Positions 1 through 7,711 of a stretch of 64,000 nt of DNA are shown here, one piece after another. The notes under the pieces were generated by a model. The model made no database searches and was not told the DNA's origin. It saw only the letters and a list, made by a program, of their open reading frames with translations. A program made the translations under genes and the position numbers. Numbering within the stretch: the stretch's first letter is position 1; each line of letters opens with the position of its first letter. The stretch is from Plantactinospora mayteni (GTDB lineage: Bacteria > Actinomycetota > Actinomycetes > Mycobacteriales > Micromonosporaceae). The DNA lies in the NCBI RefSeq assembly GCF_016862935.1, contig NZ_BONX01000030.1, positions 1 to 64,000 on the forward strand, written 5' to 3'.

Positions 1-4
1 CGCC

Positions 5-94
5 GGCTCAGAGGACAGGCGGCTCAGAGGACAGGCGGCTCAGAGGACAGGCGGCTCAGAGGACAGGCGGCTCAGAGGACAGGCGGCTCAGAGG
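5..94. repeat. 16-bp tandem array spanning the purB stop codon
   Basis: Five perfect copies of GGCTCAGAGGACAGGC lie at 5-84, followed by a sixth copy (85-94) that runs into purB. Read on the minus strand each unit contains CTC TGA, the last sense codon and stop of purB. The array therefore repeats the gene end five more times downstream. The period of 16 places successive TGA triplets in all three reading frames. The left edge of the array lies inside the window, since positions 1-4 depart from the unit. Confidence 0.95.
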
Positions 95-1512
95 ATCGGT
101 GCCGGGTCGTACGCGGCGGCTTCGGGGTGCGCCGCGACCACTGCGGCGATCCGGTCGGCCACGGCCCGGACCTGCGCGGACGCCGCCCCGGTGAAGCCGG
201 CACGCTCGGCGACCAACTCGTCGATCTCGGGCCGGGTGAGCCCGAGCCGGCCGTCGGCGGCGAGCCGGTCGAAGAGGTCGTTCTCGGCGGCGCCCTTCTC
301 CCGCATCGCCAGCGCCACCGCGACCGCGTGCTCCTTGATCACCTCGTGCGCGGTCTCCCGGCCAACCCCGCGCCGCACCGCCGCGACCAGGATCTTCGTG
401 GTGGCCAGGAACGGCAGGTAGCGGTCGAGTTCCCGGGCGATCACCGCCGGGTACGCGCCGAACTCGTCCAGCACGGTCAGGAAGGTCTGGAACAGCCCGT
501 CGGCGGCGAAGAAGGCGTCCGGCAGCGCGACCCGGCGCACCACCGAGCAGGAGACGTCGCCCTCGTTCCACTGGTCGCCGGCCAGCTCGCCGACCATCGA
601 CAGGTAGCCTCGGATGATCACCGCGAAGCCGTTCACCCGCTCGCTGGACCGGGTGTTCATCTTGTGCGGCATCGCGCTGGAGCCGACCTGGCCGGGACGG
701 AAGCCCTCGGTGGCCAGCTCCTGCCCGACCATCAGCCGGATGGTGGTGGCCAGGCTGCTCGGCGCGGCGGCGGTCTGGGCCAGCGCGGAGAGCACGTCGA
801 AGTCGAGCGAGCGTGGATAGACCTGGCCGACGCTGTCCAGTACGCGGCGGAAGCCGAGGTGCTCGGCGACCCGGCGCTCCAACTCGGCCACCTTCGCCGC
901 GTCCCCGTCGAAGAGGTCGAGCTGGTCGGCGGCGGTACCGACCGGCCCCTTGACGCCGCGCAGCGGATAGCGCTCGACGAGGTCGGTCAGCCGCTCGTAC
1001 CCGATCAGCAGCTCCTCGGCCGCGCTGGCGAACCGCTTGCCCAGCGTGGTCGCCTGGGCGGCGACGTTGTGCGAGCGGCCGGTCAGCACCAGGTCGGCGT
1101 GCTCGACGGCGAGCCGGGCCAGCCGGGCCAGGGTGGCGACCACCCGGTCCCGGACCAGCTCCAGCGAGGCGCGGATCTGGAGCTGCTCGACGTTCTCGGT
1201 CAGGTCCCGGGAGGTCATCCCCTTGTGCACCTGCTCGTACCCGGCCAGCGCGCTGAACTCCTCGATCCGCGCCTTCACGTCGTGCCGGGTCACCCGCTCC
1301 CGGGCCGCGATCGAGGCCAGGTCGACCTGGTCCAACACCCGCTCGTACGCCTCGACCACCCCGTCCGGCACCGGCACGCCGAGATCGCGCTGCGCCCGGA
1401 GTACGGCCAGCCAGAGCCGGCGCTCCATCCGGATCTTCTCCTCCGGGGACCAGAGGGCGGCCAGCTCGGCCGAGGCGTAACGGTTGGCGAGAACATTGGG
1501 AATGCTGGTCAC
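88..1512 (-). CDS. purB: adenylosuccinate lyase
   Basis: Cytosolic enzyme of purine synthesis that removes fumarate from SAICAR and from adenylosuccinate. The protein is 474 residues, the normal length for the actinobacterial form. The fumarase/aspartase signature GSSAMPHKMN is near residue 280 and the catalytic histidine region TGRSHN is near residue 145. The conserved actinobacterial N-terminus begins IPNVLANRYASAEL. I start at the GTG at 1510-1512; an in-frame ATG at 1528-1530 would add six residues (MVENGG) and cannot be excluded. The open frame runs further upstream to 1617, but that part is a 20-bp tandem repeat and is not conserved protein. The stop codon lies inside the tandem array at 5-94. 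The next gene upstream is on the same strand, 177 bp away. Confidence 0.96.
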   Translation of the reverse strand: MTSIPNVLANRYASAELAALWSPEEKIRMERRLWLAVLRAQRDLGVPVPDGVVEAYERVLDQVDLASIAARERVTRHDVKARIEEFSALAGYEQVHKGMTSRDLTENVEQLQIRASLELVRDRVVATLARLARLAVEHADLVLTGRSHNVAAQATTLGKRFASAAEELLIGYERLTDLVERYPLRGVKGPVGTAADQLDLFDGDAAKVAELERRVAEHLGFRRVLDSVGQVYPRSLDFDVLSALAQTAAAPSSLATTIRLMVGQELATEGFRPGQVGSSAMPHKMNTRSSERVNGFAVIIRGYLSMVGELAGDQWNEGDVSCSVVRRVALPDAFFAADGLFQTFLTVLDEFGAYPAVIARELDRYLPFLATTKILVAAVRRGVGRETAHEVIKEHAVAVALAMREKGAAENDLFDRLAADGRLGLTRPEIDELVAERAGFTGAASAQVRAVADRIAAVVAAHPEAAAYDPAPIL

Positions 1513-1553
1513 CCCGCCATTCTCGACCATCCCGCGACCGGTCGACCTACCGG

Positions 1554-1653
1554 CCACCGGAAGCTGCCTCGTGCCGCCGGGAGCTGTGCCGTGCCATGTT
1601 GCGCTGTCTCGTGCCACCGGGAGCTGCCTCGTGCCACGGGGAGCTGACCCGTC
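1554..1653. repeat. 20-bp tandem array upstream of purB
   Basis: Five contiguous degenerate copies of CCACCGGGAGCTGCCTCGTG start at 1554, 1574, 1594, 1614 and 1634. Copies 1, 2 and 4 are nearly identical; copies 3 and 5 are diverged. The array lies between the 3' end of the gene at 1690-2715 and the purB start, so it would be in the purB leader if purB has its own promoter upstream. No hairpin is obvious within one unit. Confidence 0.9.
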
Positions 1654-1689
1654 TCGGCCGAGCGGAGCTGTCCCGCCCTGCCGGGTGTC

Positions 1690-2715
1690 TCAGCCCTCCG
1701 CGAGGTGCCGGAACAGCGACTCGGTGGCGGGAATGTCGTCGGGGAGGTCCTGGCACCACAGCCGCGCGGTGCCGACCCCGATCCGGGCCAGCCCGCGAGA
1801 GAGCACCACCGTACGGTGCGCCAGCTCGGCCGAGGCGCTGGTCGGCACGACGTAGCCGCCAGGCCAGAGCCGGATGATCGGCTCGCCGTCGGGAAAGGTG
1901 GCCCGGAACCGGGTGGCCACCCGGGCCCGGAGTACGGACTCCGCCGTGATCGCCAGCTCGTCCCCGCACTCCGTGGCCGGCGGAGCCGGATCGGCCGCCG
2001 GAGGCTCGTCGGCACTGTCCGGTGGAGGCGTGGCCGCACCGGCCAGCGGCGGCATCGCAGCACCGCCCCGCGGAGGCTCGACGGCACCAGCCGGCGGAGG
2101 CATGGCCGCACCGTCCGGCGGAGAGTCTGCGGCATCGGGCAGCGGCGGCATGGCGGCGCCGGCCGACGGAGGCTCGGCCGCACCGGTTGGTGGGGACTCG
2201 GCGGCGAGGTCGGCGACGAGCAGCACGTGTCGGTTGCCGAGCGGGATGCCGGCTCGGCAGGCGCGCCGGGCGATCTCCTTCAGTACCGCCCGGAGCTGGC
2301 CGACACTGCCCAGCCGGGGCAGCGTGCCGACACAGGCCGCCGCGTGGTCCGGGACGAGGGTCACCGCGGTCCACGAGTCGCACAGTGTGCGTACCAGGTG
2401 GGCGGAGGGTTCGCCGGCCGGGAGTTGGCGGTACAGCGCGGTGAGGTCGGCGAGGGTGTCGTCGACGCCCATCCCGGCGGCGGCCCTGGCCCGGCCCAGT
2501 CGGGCGCAGGCCGGCCGTGGATCGCGCGTCTCCGCGATGGCCCTGGTCAGGCTGTCGACCGCAGGCGTCCACCACGTGCCGGTCCGCTCCGGAGAGCGGC
2601 GCAGCGCCGCCGCCCGCCACGCCTCGCGCAGGACGACCGCCTCGGTGCGGAAGCGGTGGATGGCCCGGGCACGGCGGTGCGCCGCCGTCGGGGTCAGTCG
2701 GCGTTCGTCATCCAT
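1690..2715 (-). CDS. hypothetical protein with Pro/Ala-rich repeat linker
   Basis: A 341-residue soluble protein that I do not recognise. The N-terminal ~180 residues are helical and rich in Arg and Ala. Residues ~175-245 form a low-complexity linker of repeated 7-10 residue blocks resembling GAAMPPLPDA and GAVEPPRGG. The C-terminal ~80 residues, containing FPDGEPIIRLWPGGYVVP and ending in FRHLAEG, look like a small folded alpha/beta domain, possibly a diverged GGDEF-like fold; that is only a suggestion. No signal peptide or membrane segment is visible. It is on the same strand as purB and divergent from the sigma-factor fusion at 3062. The start is the first ATG of the frame; the GC-rich repeated linker could be polymorphic. 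Confidence 0.75.
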   Translation of the reverse strand: MDDERRLTPTAAHRRARAIHRFRTEAVVLREAWRAAALRRSPERTGTWWTPAVDSLTRAIAETRDPRPACARLGRARAAAGMGVDDTLADLTALYRQLPAGEPSAHLVRTLCDSWTAVTLVPDHAAACVGTLPRLGSVGQLRAVLKEIARRACRAGIPLGNRHVLLVADLAAESPPTGAAEPPSAGAAMPPLPDAADSPPDGAAMPPPAGAVEPPRGGAAMPPLAGAATPPPDSADEPPAADPAPPATECGDELAITAESVLRARVATRFRATFPDGEPIIRLWPGGYVVPTSASAELAHRTVVLSRGLARIGVGTARLWCQDLPDDIPATESLFRHLAEG

Positions 2716-3061
2716 CCGGGTTCAGTTCTCCATCCGTCGCGGCAGTTCCTCTCGTCTAGACGGAGATTGCCGAGCACCGTGACGACGGCCGGAACAAAGG
2801 CGGCAAAACGGGTGGTCCGCTCGGAAAGATCGGAAACAATCCTTCACCTTCTGCCCTTGGCCACTTGCTGTTGGTAGTTTGGTCCCGCCGACGAGACCGC
2901 GGAACCAGCAGCGGACCAGCCCGGAGTACGGAGCAGCCGGGAGCACGGTCGCGCCAGGATCGCGCCTGAGTCCAGGATCGCGGCTGAGCCAGGAGCACGA
3001 CCGAGCCCCCGCGCCCGCACTGCCCACGATGGACCGACCACACCTCAGGACTTGGCAGGAC
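2716..3061. other. divergent intergenic region, no gene seen
   Basis: This 346-bp gap separates the divergent genes at 1690-2715 and 3062-5503. It includes a patch of lower GC (about 2790-2880) that probably holds the divergent promoters. The sigma-fusion frame stays open back to 2879, but that part is rich in Arg/Pro/Ser without family similarity and a better ribosome site (GGCAGGA) precedes the ATG at 3062. I could not define -35/-10 elements. Confidence 0.5.
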
Positions 3062-5503
3062 ATGGCGGATGACCACGACAGCGCTGCCGCCGACGCGCGG
3101 AGCGACCTTCAACTGATCCGGGCCGTCCGGGCCGGCGACACCGACGCCTACGCCACCCTCTACAGCCGACACGAGGGGGCGGCCCGCCGGCTGGCCCGTA
3201 CGCTGGATTCCCGTCCCTCCGAAGTGGATGAACTGGTGGCGGAGTCATTCACCCGGGTCCTCGCCGTACTGCGTGGTGGGCTCGGGCCCAGGGCCGCCTT
3301 CCGCACCTACCTGCTCACCACCGTGCGCAACGTCTTCTACGACGAGACCCGCCGCACCCGCCGGATCGAACTCGTCGACGACCTGGCCGGCCACGATCCC
3401 GGCGAACCGTTCACCGACCCCGCCGTGCGCGACCTGGAACAGGCGATGGTCGCCCGGGCCTTCGCCGCGCTGCCCGAACGGTGGCGCCTGGTGCTCTGGC
3501 ACACCGAGGTGGAGGGCGATCCCCCGGCGACGGTCGCGCGCCTGCTCGGGGTACGCCCCAACACGGTTTCCGCGCTCGCCTACCGAGCCCGGGAACGGCT
3601 GCGCCAGAACTATCTGCGCGAGCACGCCGCCGCGCGTACCGACGACACCTGTCGCTGGGTCGCCGACCGGCTCGGCGCGTACGTCCGAAGTGGGTTGTCC
3701 CGGCGCGAGAAGGGCGACGTCGAGAGCCACCTCTCCGGGTGCCGGGCCTGTCACCTGCTCTTCGTCGAACTCGGCGACGTCAACGCGGGCCTCGGCGCCG
3801 TCCTGGCGCCCGCCGTGGTCGGCACCAGCGCGGCCGGCGGCTACCTCAGCACCGGTACCGGCGCTCCGGCCGCGCTGTGGAACCGCGTCCGGCGGATGGC
3901 CCGTCGCCGGGTCAGCCAACTCGTCGCGGCCGGCCTGGTACTCGTCGCCCTGGCGGCGGTCGCGCTGGCCCTCACCGGCAGCCCGGGGCCGGTCGCCGGG
4001 CCGGAACAGCCGGCCCCGGTACCCCCGGTCGGGCCGCAGGATCCGGGGCAGACCACCGGGCCCACCCCCGGTCCGTCGGACCCCACCCCGACCGCCCCCG
4101 GCACCGTCCCCGGTCAGCCACCGGACGGGTCAGACGGGCCGGATGGGCCGGGCGCGGCGGGCGGGACCTCGCCCGGCGCCGCCGGCCCGGGCCGGCCCGG
4201 CGCGGTGGCCGTCGCGCTGGCGCCGGTCGGCACGCTGGTCCGGGGCCGGTCCGCGATGCTGTCCATGACGGTCACCCACCGGGGCGCGCCGGGTGGCGGC
4301 GGCGGACGGCTACCCGGGACGTTCCGGGCCGGACTCGTCGGCCCGACGGGTCCGCTCAGCACCCGGGTCACGCTGCCGAGCGGGATCCGGCTGCGCGCCG
4401 GGGCCGCCGGGGACGGCTGGACCTGCACCGCCGGCACATCCGGCACCTGCCGGCGCGGACCGCTGAGCCCGGCGTCGTCGAGCACGGCGTACCTGCCGGT
4501 GACGGTCGCGGGCACCGCCCAGGGCGGTACCGTGCGGATCACCCTCGACACGCCCGGCCTGCCGACCCAGACCGGCTCGGCGCAACTCGCCGTGGCCGAC
4601 ACCGGCCTCTCGGCGGTCTTCGCCGGTACGGTGCCGGCCCGGCTCGTCGCCGCCGGCAACTCGCTGCTCTCCTGCCCCGACCTCGACCCCACCTGCCGGG
4701 CGGCCCGGGCCGGTCGCCCCGCCCTCGGCCGGGTCGACAACGGCCACTACCTGATGACCCGGTACGCCGCGCCGGGTGCACCGACCGGTGCACCGGACGG
4801 CGGAATGGCCAGCGGCGCCACCGTGAGACCGACCGGCCGGGTCGTCTGGGCCGGCCTCTACTGGGCCGGTACGGGCCGCCCGCCGGCCAGCCCGACGGCA
4901 TACGTACGGACGCCGGGCGGCAGCCGTTACCGCCCCGTCCGGGCTTCCCGGGTCGACACCTTCCCGACCAGCCTGGCGGGGCGGCGCGGCTACCAGGCGT
5001 TCGCCGACGTGACCCGGATCGCCCGTACCGCCGACTCCGGCACCTGGTGGGTCGGGCTCGACCGTGGCGCCTTCGTCGGCGGGATCGGCGCGTTCGGCGG
5101 CTGGAGCCTGGTGGCCGTCGTCGCCGACGGGGGCCCGCCCCGGACCGTCGCGGTACTCGACGGCGCGGTCATGCTCCGCCCCGGCGGCTCGGCGTCCGTT
5201 CCGTTGCCCGGTACGCCGGGGGCCGACGCCCAGATCGGGTTCGTCGGTTGGGAGACCGACCGGGCGATCGTCGGCGACCGGCTCGACATCAACGCCGGCC
5301 CGGCCGACCAGGCGAACCCCGACAACACCGCCGCCAGCCGCGCCGACGGGACGGCCGCCGGCTGGAACACCTTCGGTACGGACGCGCGGGTGCTCCGGAC
5401 CCGCCTGCCCAGCGACCGCCCCGCCGTCGTCACCGCACGAACCGACCGGGACGCCTGGCTGCTCGGCACGATCGCGATCAGCGCCAAGGTGCCGGCAGGG
5501 TAG
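3062..5503 (+). CDS. ECF sigma factor fused to zinc-finger anti-sigma, TM helix and ectodomain
   Basis: An 813-residue protein with four parts. Residues ~20-90 match sigma-70 region 2 (DAYATLYSRHEGAARRLA, then DELVAESFTRVLAVL). Residues ~138-190 match region 4, with the HTH around ATVARLLGVRPNTVSALAYR. Residues ~195-235 form an anti-sigma zinc finger (zf-HC2/ZAS type) with HLSGCRACH near 223-231. One membrane helix follows at ~283-306 (LVAAGLVLVALAAVALAL). A Pro/Gly/Thr-rich linker (~306-385) leads to a ~430-residue predicted extracellular region resembling surface-protein beta domains (VVWAGLYWAGTG, FGGWSLVAVV). ECF groups with fused C-terminal zinc finger and TM are known in actinobacteria; the size of this ectodomain is notable. 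The protein is expected to be a membrane-tethered, self-inhibited sigma factor; release by proteolysis is inference. The ATG at 3062 was preferred over 2879 on its ribosome site and on domain content. Confidence 0.88.
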   Translation: MADDHDSAAADARSDLQLIRAVRAGDTDAYATLYSRHEGAARRLARTLDSRPSEVDELVAESFTRVLAVLRGGLGPRAAFRTYLLTTVRNVFYDETRRTRRIELVDDLAGHDPGEPFTDPAVRDLEQAMVARAFAALPERWRLVLWHTEVEGDPPATVARLLGVRPNTVSALAYRARERLRQNYLREHAAARTDDTCRWVADRLGAYVRSGLSRREKGDVESHLSGCRACHLLFVELGDVNAGLGAVLAPAVVGTSAAGGYLSTGTGAPAALWNRVRRMARRRVSQLVAAGLVLVALAAVALALTGSPGPVAGPEQPAPVPPVGPQDPGQTTGPTPGPSDPTPTAPGTVPGQPPDGSDGPDGPGAAGGTSPGAAGPGRPGAVAVALAPVGTLVRGRSAMLSMTVTHRGAPGGGGGRLPGTFRAGLVGPTGPLSTRVTLPSGIRLRAGAAGDGWTCTAGTSGTCRRGPLSPASSSTAYLPVTVAGTAQGGTVRITLDTPGLPTQTGSAQLAVADTGLSAVFAGTVPARLVAAGNSLLSCPDLDPTCRAARAGRPALGRVDNGHYLMTRYAAPGAPTGAPDGGMASGATVRPTGRVVWAGLYWAGTGRPPASPTAYVRTPGGSRYRPVRASRVDTFPTSLAGRRGYQAFADVTRIARTADSGTWWVGLDRGAFVGGIGAFGGWSLVAVVADGGPPRTVAVLDGAVMLRPGGSASVPLPGTPGADAQIGFVGWETDRAIVGDRLDINAGPADQANPDNTAASRADGTAAGWNTFGTDARVLRTRLPSDRPAVVTARTDRDAWLLGTIAISAKVPAG

Positions 5504-5526
5504 CCACCGCCGCCGCCATCGCCGGA

Positions 5527-5595
5527 CGACCGTCACCTGTACGCCAGATGCGTTACCGGGGACCGGTAGCGCCCTCCACGTCCAGGTCACCGATC
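5527..5595. repeat. copy A of a 69-bp dispersed palindromic element
   Basis: Gapless hand alignment with 9915-9983 gives about 49 identities in 69, with blocks such as CCAGATGCGTTAC/CCAGACGCGGTAC, TAGCG and the identical 3' segment GTCCAGGTCACCGATC. This copy has a weaker stem (ACCTGTACG with CGTCCAGGT) than copy B. It lies between the convergent 3' ends at 5503 and 5602, where it could act as a bidirectional terminator. Confidence 0.75.
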
Positions 5596-5601
5596 TGGGC
5601 G

Positions 5602-7593
5602 CTACTCCGCCTTCCCTCCGACCGCCGGCGGCTCAGGCTGCGCCGACCGGGGCGGCTCGGCCGGCGACGACTGGGCCGGCTCGGCCGGCGGCCCGTACGG
5701 GCCGGGCTGGGCCGGCGGTGGTGCGTACGGCGACGATGGCGCTCCGTACGGCTCGGCCGGCGGCCCGTACGGCTCGGCCGGCGGGTATGGCTGGGCCGGC
5801 GGGCCGTACGGCTGCGCGGGTACCGGCTGGGCGGGTACCGGCTGGGCGGGTACCGGCTGGGCGGGTACCGGCTGGGCGGGTACCGGCTGGTCGCCGAAAC
5901 CGACGTGCGGCGACGGAGCGGACTGTGGCACGTCGGGTCCGGCGGATGACCGGCCCACCCGGATCGCCAGCCGGTCCAGGTAACCGAGTTGGAGCCCGGC
6001 GAACGCCAGCAGGAACACCACGAGCAGCGGCAGCGGCAGGATCAGGCTCAGGGGGCCGGATTCCGTGTTGCCCTGCAGGCCCACCAGCATCTCGGCGAGC
6101 AACGGGGCGGACGCGTTCTCCGGCCCGGGCGTGACCAGACGGGCCCACAGCGGCTGCTGGGCGCTGAACAGCCAGGTCACCAGCAACGCGGCGGCCAGCA
6201 TCGGCAGCGCCGGCAGCAGCAGGGTACGGGCGACGTCTCCGCCGGCCCGCCACTTCGGCTGCTGCCCCCGGAACAGCAGGGTGAAGACGAACAGCGCCGG
6301 TACGCTGAGCCAGACCGGCGGGATCAGCCCGAGGAACGTGTTGACCTGGTCGTTTTCGACGACCCGCTTCAAACCGGCGACGGCCAGTGGACCGAGGCCG
6401 ACGAAGAGCCACGGCGCGAACGGCAGCAGGAGCAGTTCACTCCACCGGCCGAGCGGGCGCAGCGCCCCGATGCCGAAGCCGGCCACCGCCGCCAGCCCGA
6501 CCGACACCAGCGCCGAGACGAACGGCGGCAGCCAGGTGTTGACGAGTACCTCCGCCGTGCTGAGGTCGCCGGGCAGGTCGGCCCCGGTGAAGGCGTGTCG
6601 CAGCCAGGGCGCGGAGGCCCAGCCGAAGACGCCGAGCAGGACGACCAACGCCGCGATGACGACTCCGAGAGGGAGAGCGGAGGTGCCGCGCGCGGGAGCC
6701 GCCGGCCCGGCGGGGCTGTCCCGCCAACCGTCGAACTCGATCCGGGTACGGCTGGCCAGCAGCAACCCGGTCGCCGCGAGCCCGAGCCCGCCGAGTACGA
6801 GCAGCAGCAGCGTGGAGCTGGCCGCGCCCAGTCCCAGCCGGAAGGTGGTGAGGCTGGTCTGCATCGCCCCGAACACCGGTGTCACGGTCGACCCGGCCGG
6901 TCCACCACCGGTGAGCAGCGCCGGCGCGGTGAAGATCTGGAGGGACAGGGCGAGCACGGCCAGGCCGACCAACCCACCGACGGTGAGCAGGGCCGGAGTC
7001 GGCCAGCGGCCCGGTTCCCGCTGCCGCAGCGCGCTCAGGTACGCCGTCGCGGCGACCGCCACCACCAGTCCGAACGAGGTCGCCGCGACCATCCAGGTCA
7101 GCCCGAACCGCCTGGAGTCCCCGAACGAATCCGACTCGATCAGCGACAGCCGCCAGCCGAGGAACACCGCGACCGGGGCGTACCCGGCGATCGGCACGGC
7201 CAGCACGGCCCGGGTGAGCAGCCGGGCGAGCCGGCCGGCGCGGGATGCGACCATCGCCAGCAACGGCGCGACCAGCAACGCGAAGGCGAGCGGCAGCAGA
7301 CCGAGCAGCAGCGCGAACCCCAACTGGCCGAGGAACCCCTCCTCGAAGACCGTCTGATAGTTCTCCACCCCGGCCGACCGGGACTCCCGGATCAGGTCCT
7401 CGTGCCGGAAGCTGGTCACTGCGGTGGAGACGGTCGGTACGACGTACGACCAGATCAGCGCGACCAGCGCCGGCACCAACAGCGCCAGGCCGAGCAACGT
7501 CCGCCCCGGCGAGCCGGATCCGGCCTGCCGGACCGGATACTGCCCCGCGAGCGGAACCTGCCCCGTCCCGGGCGATTGCCCTGGATAGCCCAT
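5602..7593 (-). CDS. large polytopic membrane protein resembling sugar ABC transporter permeases
   Basis: A 663-residue integral membrane protein with about 12 hydrophobic segments in two halves. It begins with a short cytoplasmic Gly/Gln/Pro-rich tail (MGYPGQSPGTGQVPLAG) followed by the first helix LLGLALLVPALVALIWSYVV. The first half looks like a MalF-type permease (helix, long loop with YQTVFEEGFLGQLGFALLLG, then a helix bundle). The second half, from about residue 330, repeats this organisation. No EAA loop consensus is clear, so transport activity is not certain. The C-terminal ~110 residues form a Pro/Gln/Tyr/Ala tail including five exact PVPAQ repeats. No ATPase or substrate-binding protein gene is adjacent. 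The start ATG at 7591-7593 was chosen because the upstream frame is a shadow of the MFS gene. Converges with the sigma fusion. Confidence 0.8.
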   Translation of the reverse strand: MGYPGQSPGTGQVPLAGQYPVRQAGSGSPGRTLLGLALLVPALVALIWSYVVPTVSTAVTSFRHEDLIRESRSAGVENYQTVFEEGFLGQLGFALLLGLLPLAFALLVAPLLAMVASRAGRLARLLTRAVLAVPIAGYAPVAVFLGWRLSLIESDSFGDSRRFGLTWMVAATSFGLVVAVAATAYLSALRQREPGRWPTPALLTVGGLVGLAVLALSLQIFTAPALLTGGGPAGSTVTPVFGAMQTSLTTFRLGLGAASSTLLLLVLGGLGLAATGLLLASRTRIEFDGWRDSPAGPAAPARGTSALPLGVVIAALVVLLGVFGWASAPWLRHAFTGADLPGDLSTAEVLVNTWLPPFVSALVSVGLAAVAGFGIGALRPLGRWSELLLLPFAPWLFVGLGPLAVAGLKRVVENDQVNTFLGLIPPVWLSVPALFVFTLLFRGQQPKWRAGGDVARTLLLPALPMLAAALLVTWLFSAQQPLWARLVTPGPENASAPLLAEMLVGLQGNTESGPLSLILPLPLLVVFLLAFAGLQLGYLDRLAIRVGRSSAGPDVPQSAPSPHVGFGDQPVPAQPVPAQPVPAQPVPAQPVPAQPYGPPAQPYPPAEPYGPPAEPYGAPSSPYAPPPAQPGPYGPPAEPAQSSPAEPPRSAQPEPPAVGGKAE
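5816..5890. repeat. 15-bp coding tandem repeat (PVPAQ x5)
   Basis: Five perfect copies of GCGGGTACCGGCTGG at 5816-5890 encode PVPAQ five times in the cytoplasmic tail of the permease-like protein. DNA-level identity of every copy suggests recent slippage expansion and likely copy-number variation between strains. Confidence 0.95.
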
Positions 7594-7711
7594 CGCACAC
7601 GCCCCCCGCCGCTCGACTTTCCGGCCACCGCGACCGTACCGGCCGTCGGCGACAAATGCGAAGAACCGCCGCACCTTCTGCCCAGGAGTCGCCGATTCCG
7701 GCAATCCCGGG

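Noticed and set aside
88-1617. A longer purB frame beginning at 1617
   Set aside because: The extra N-terminus is translated 20-bp tandem repeat; conserved AMP-synthesis protein begins at 1512.
2879-3061. N-terminal extension of the sigma-fusion frame
   Set aside because: It is Arg/Pro/Ser-rich without family similarity and a better ribosome site precedes the ATG at 3062.
2800-7690. Similarity GGGCAGAAGGTG between about 2848 and 7680 in two intergenic regions
   Set aside because: Only about 12 bases match; consistent with chance in GC-rich DNA.
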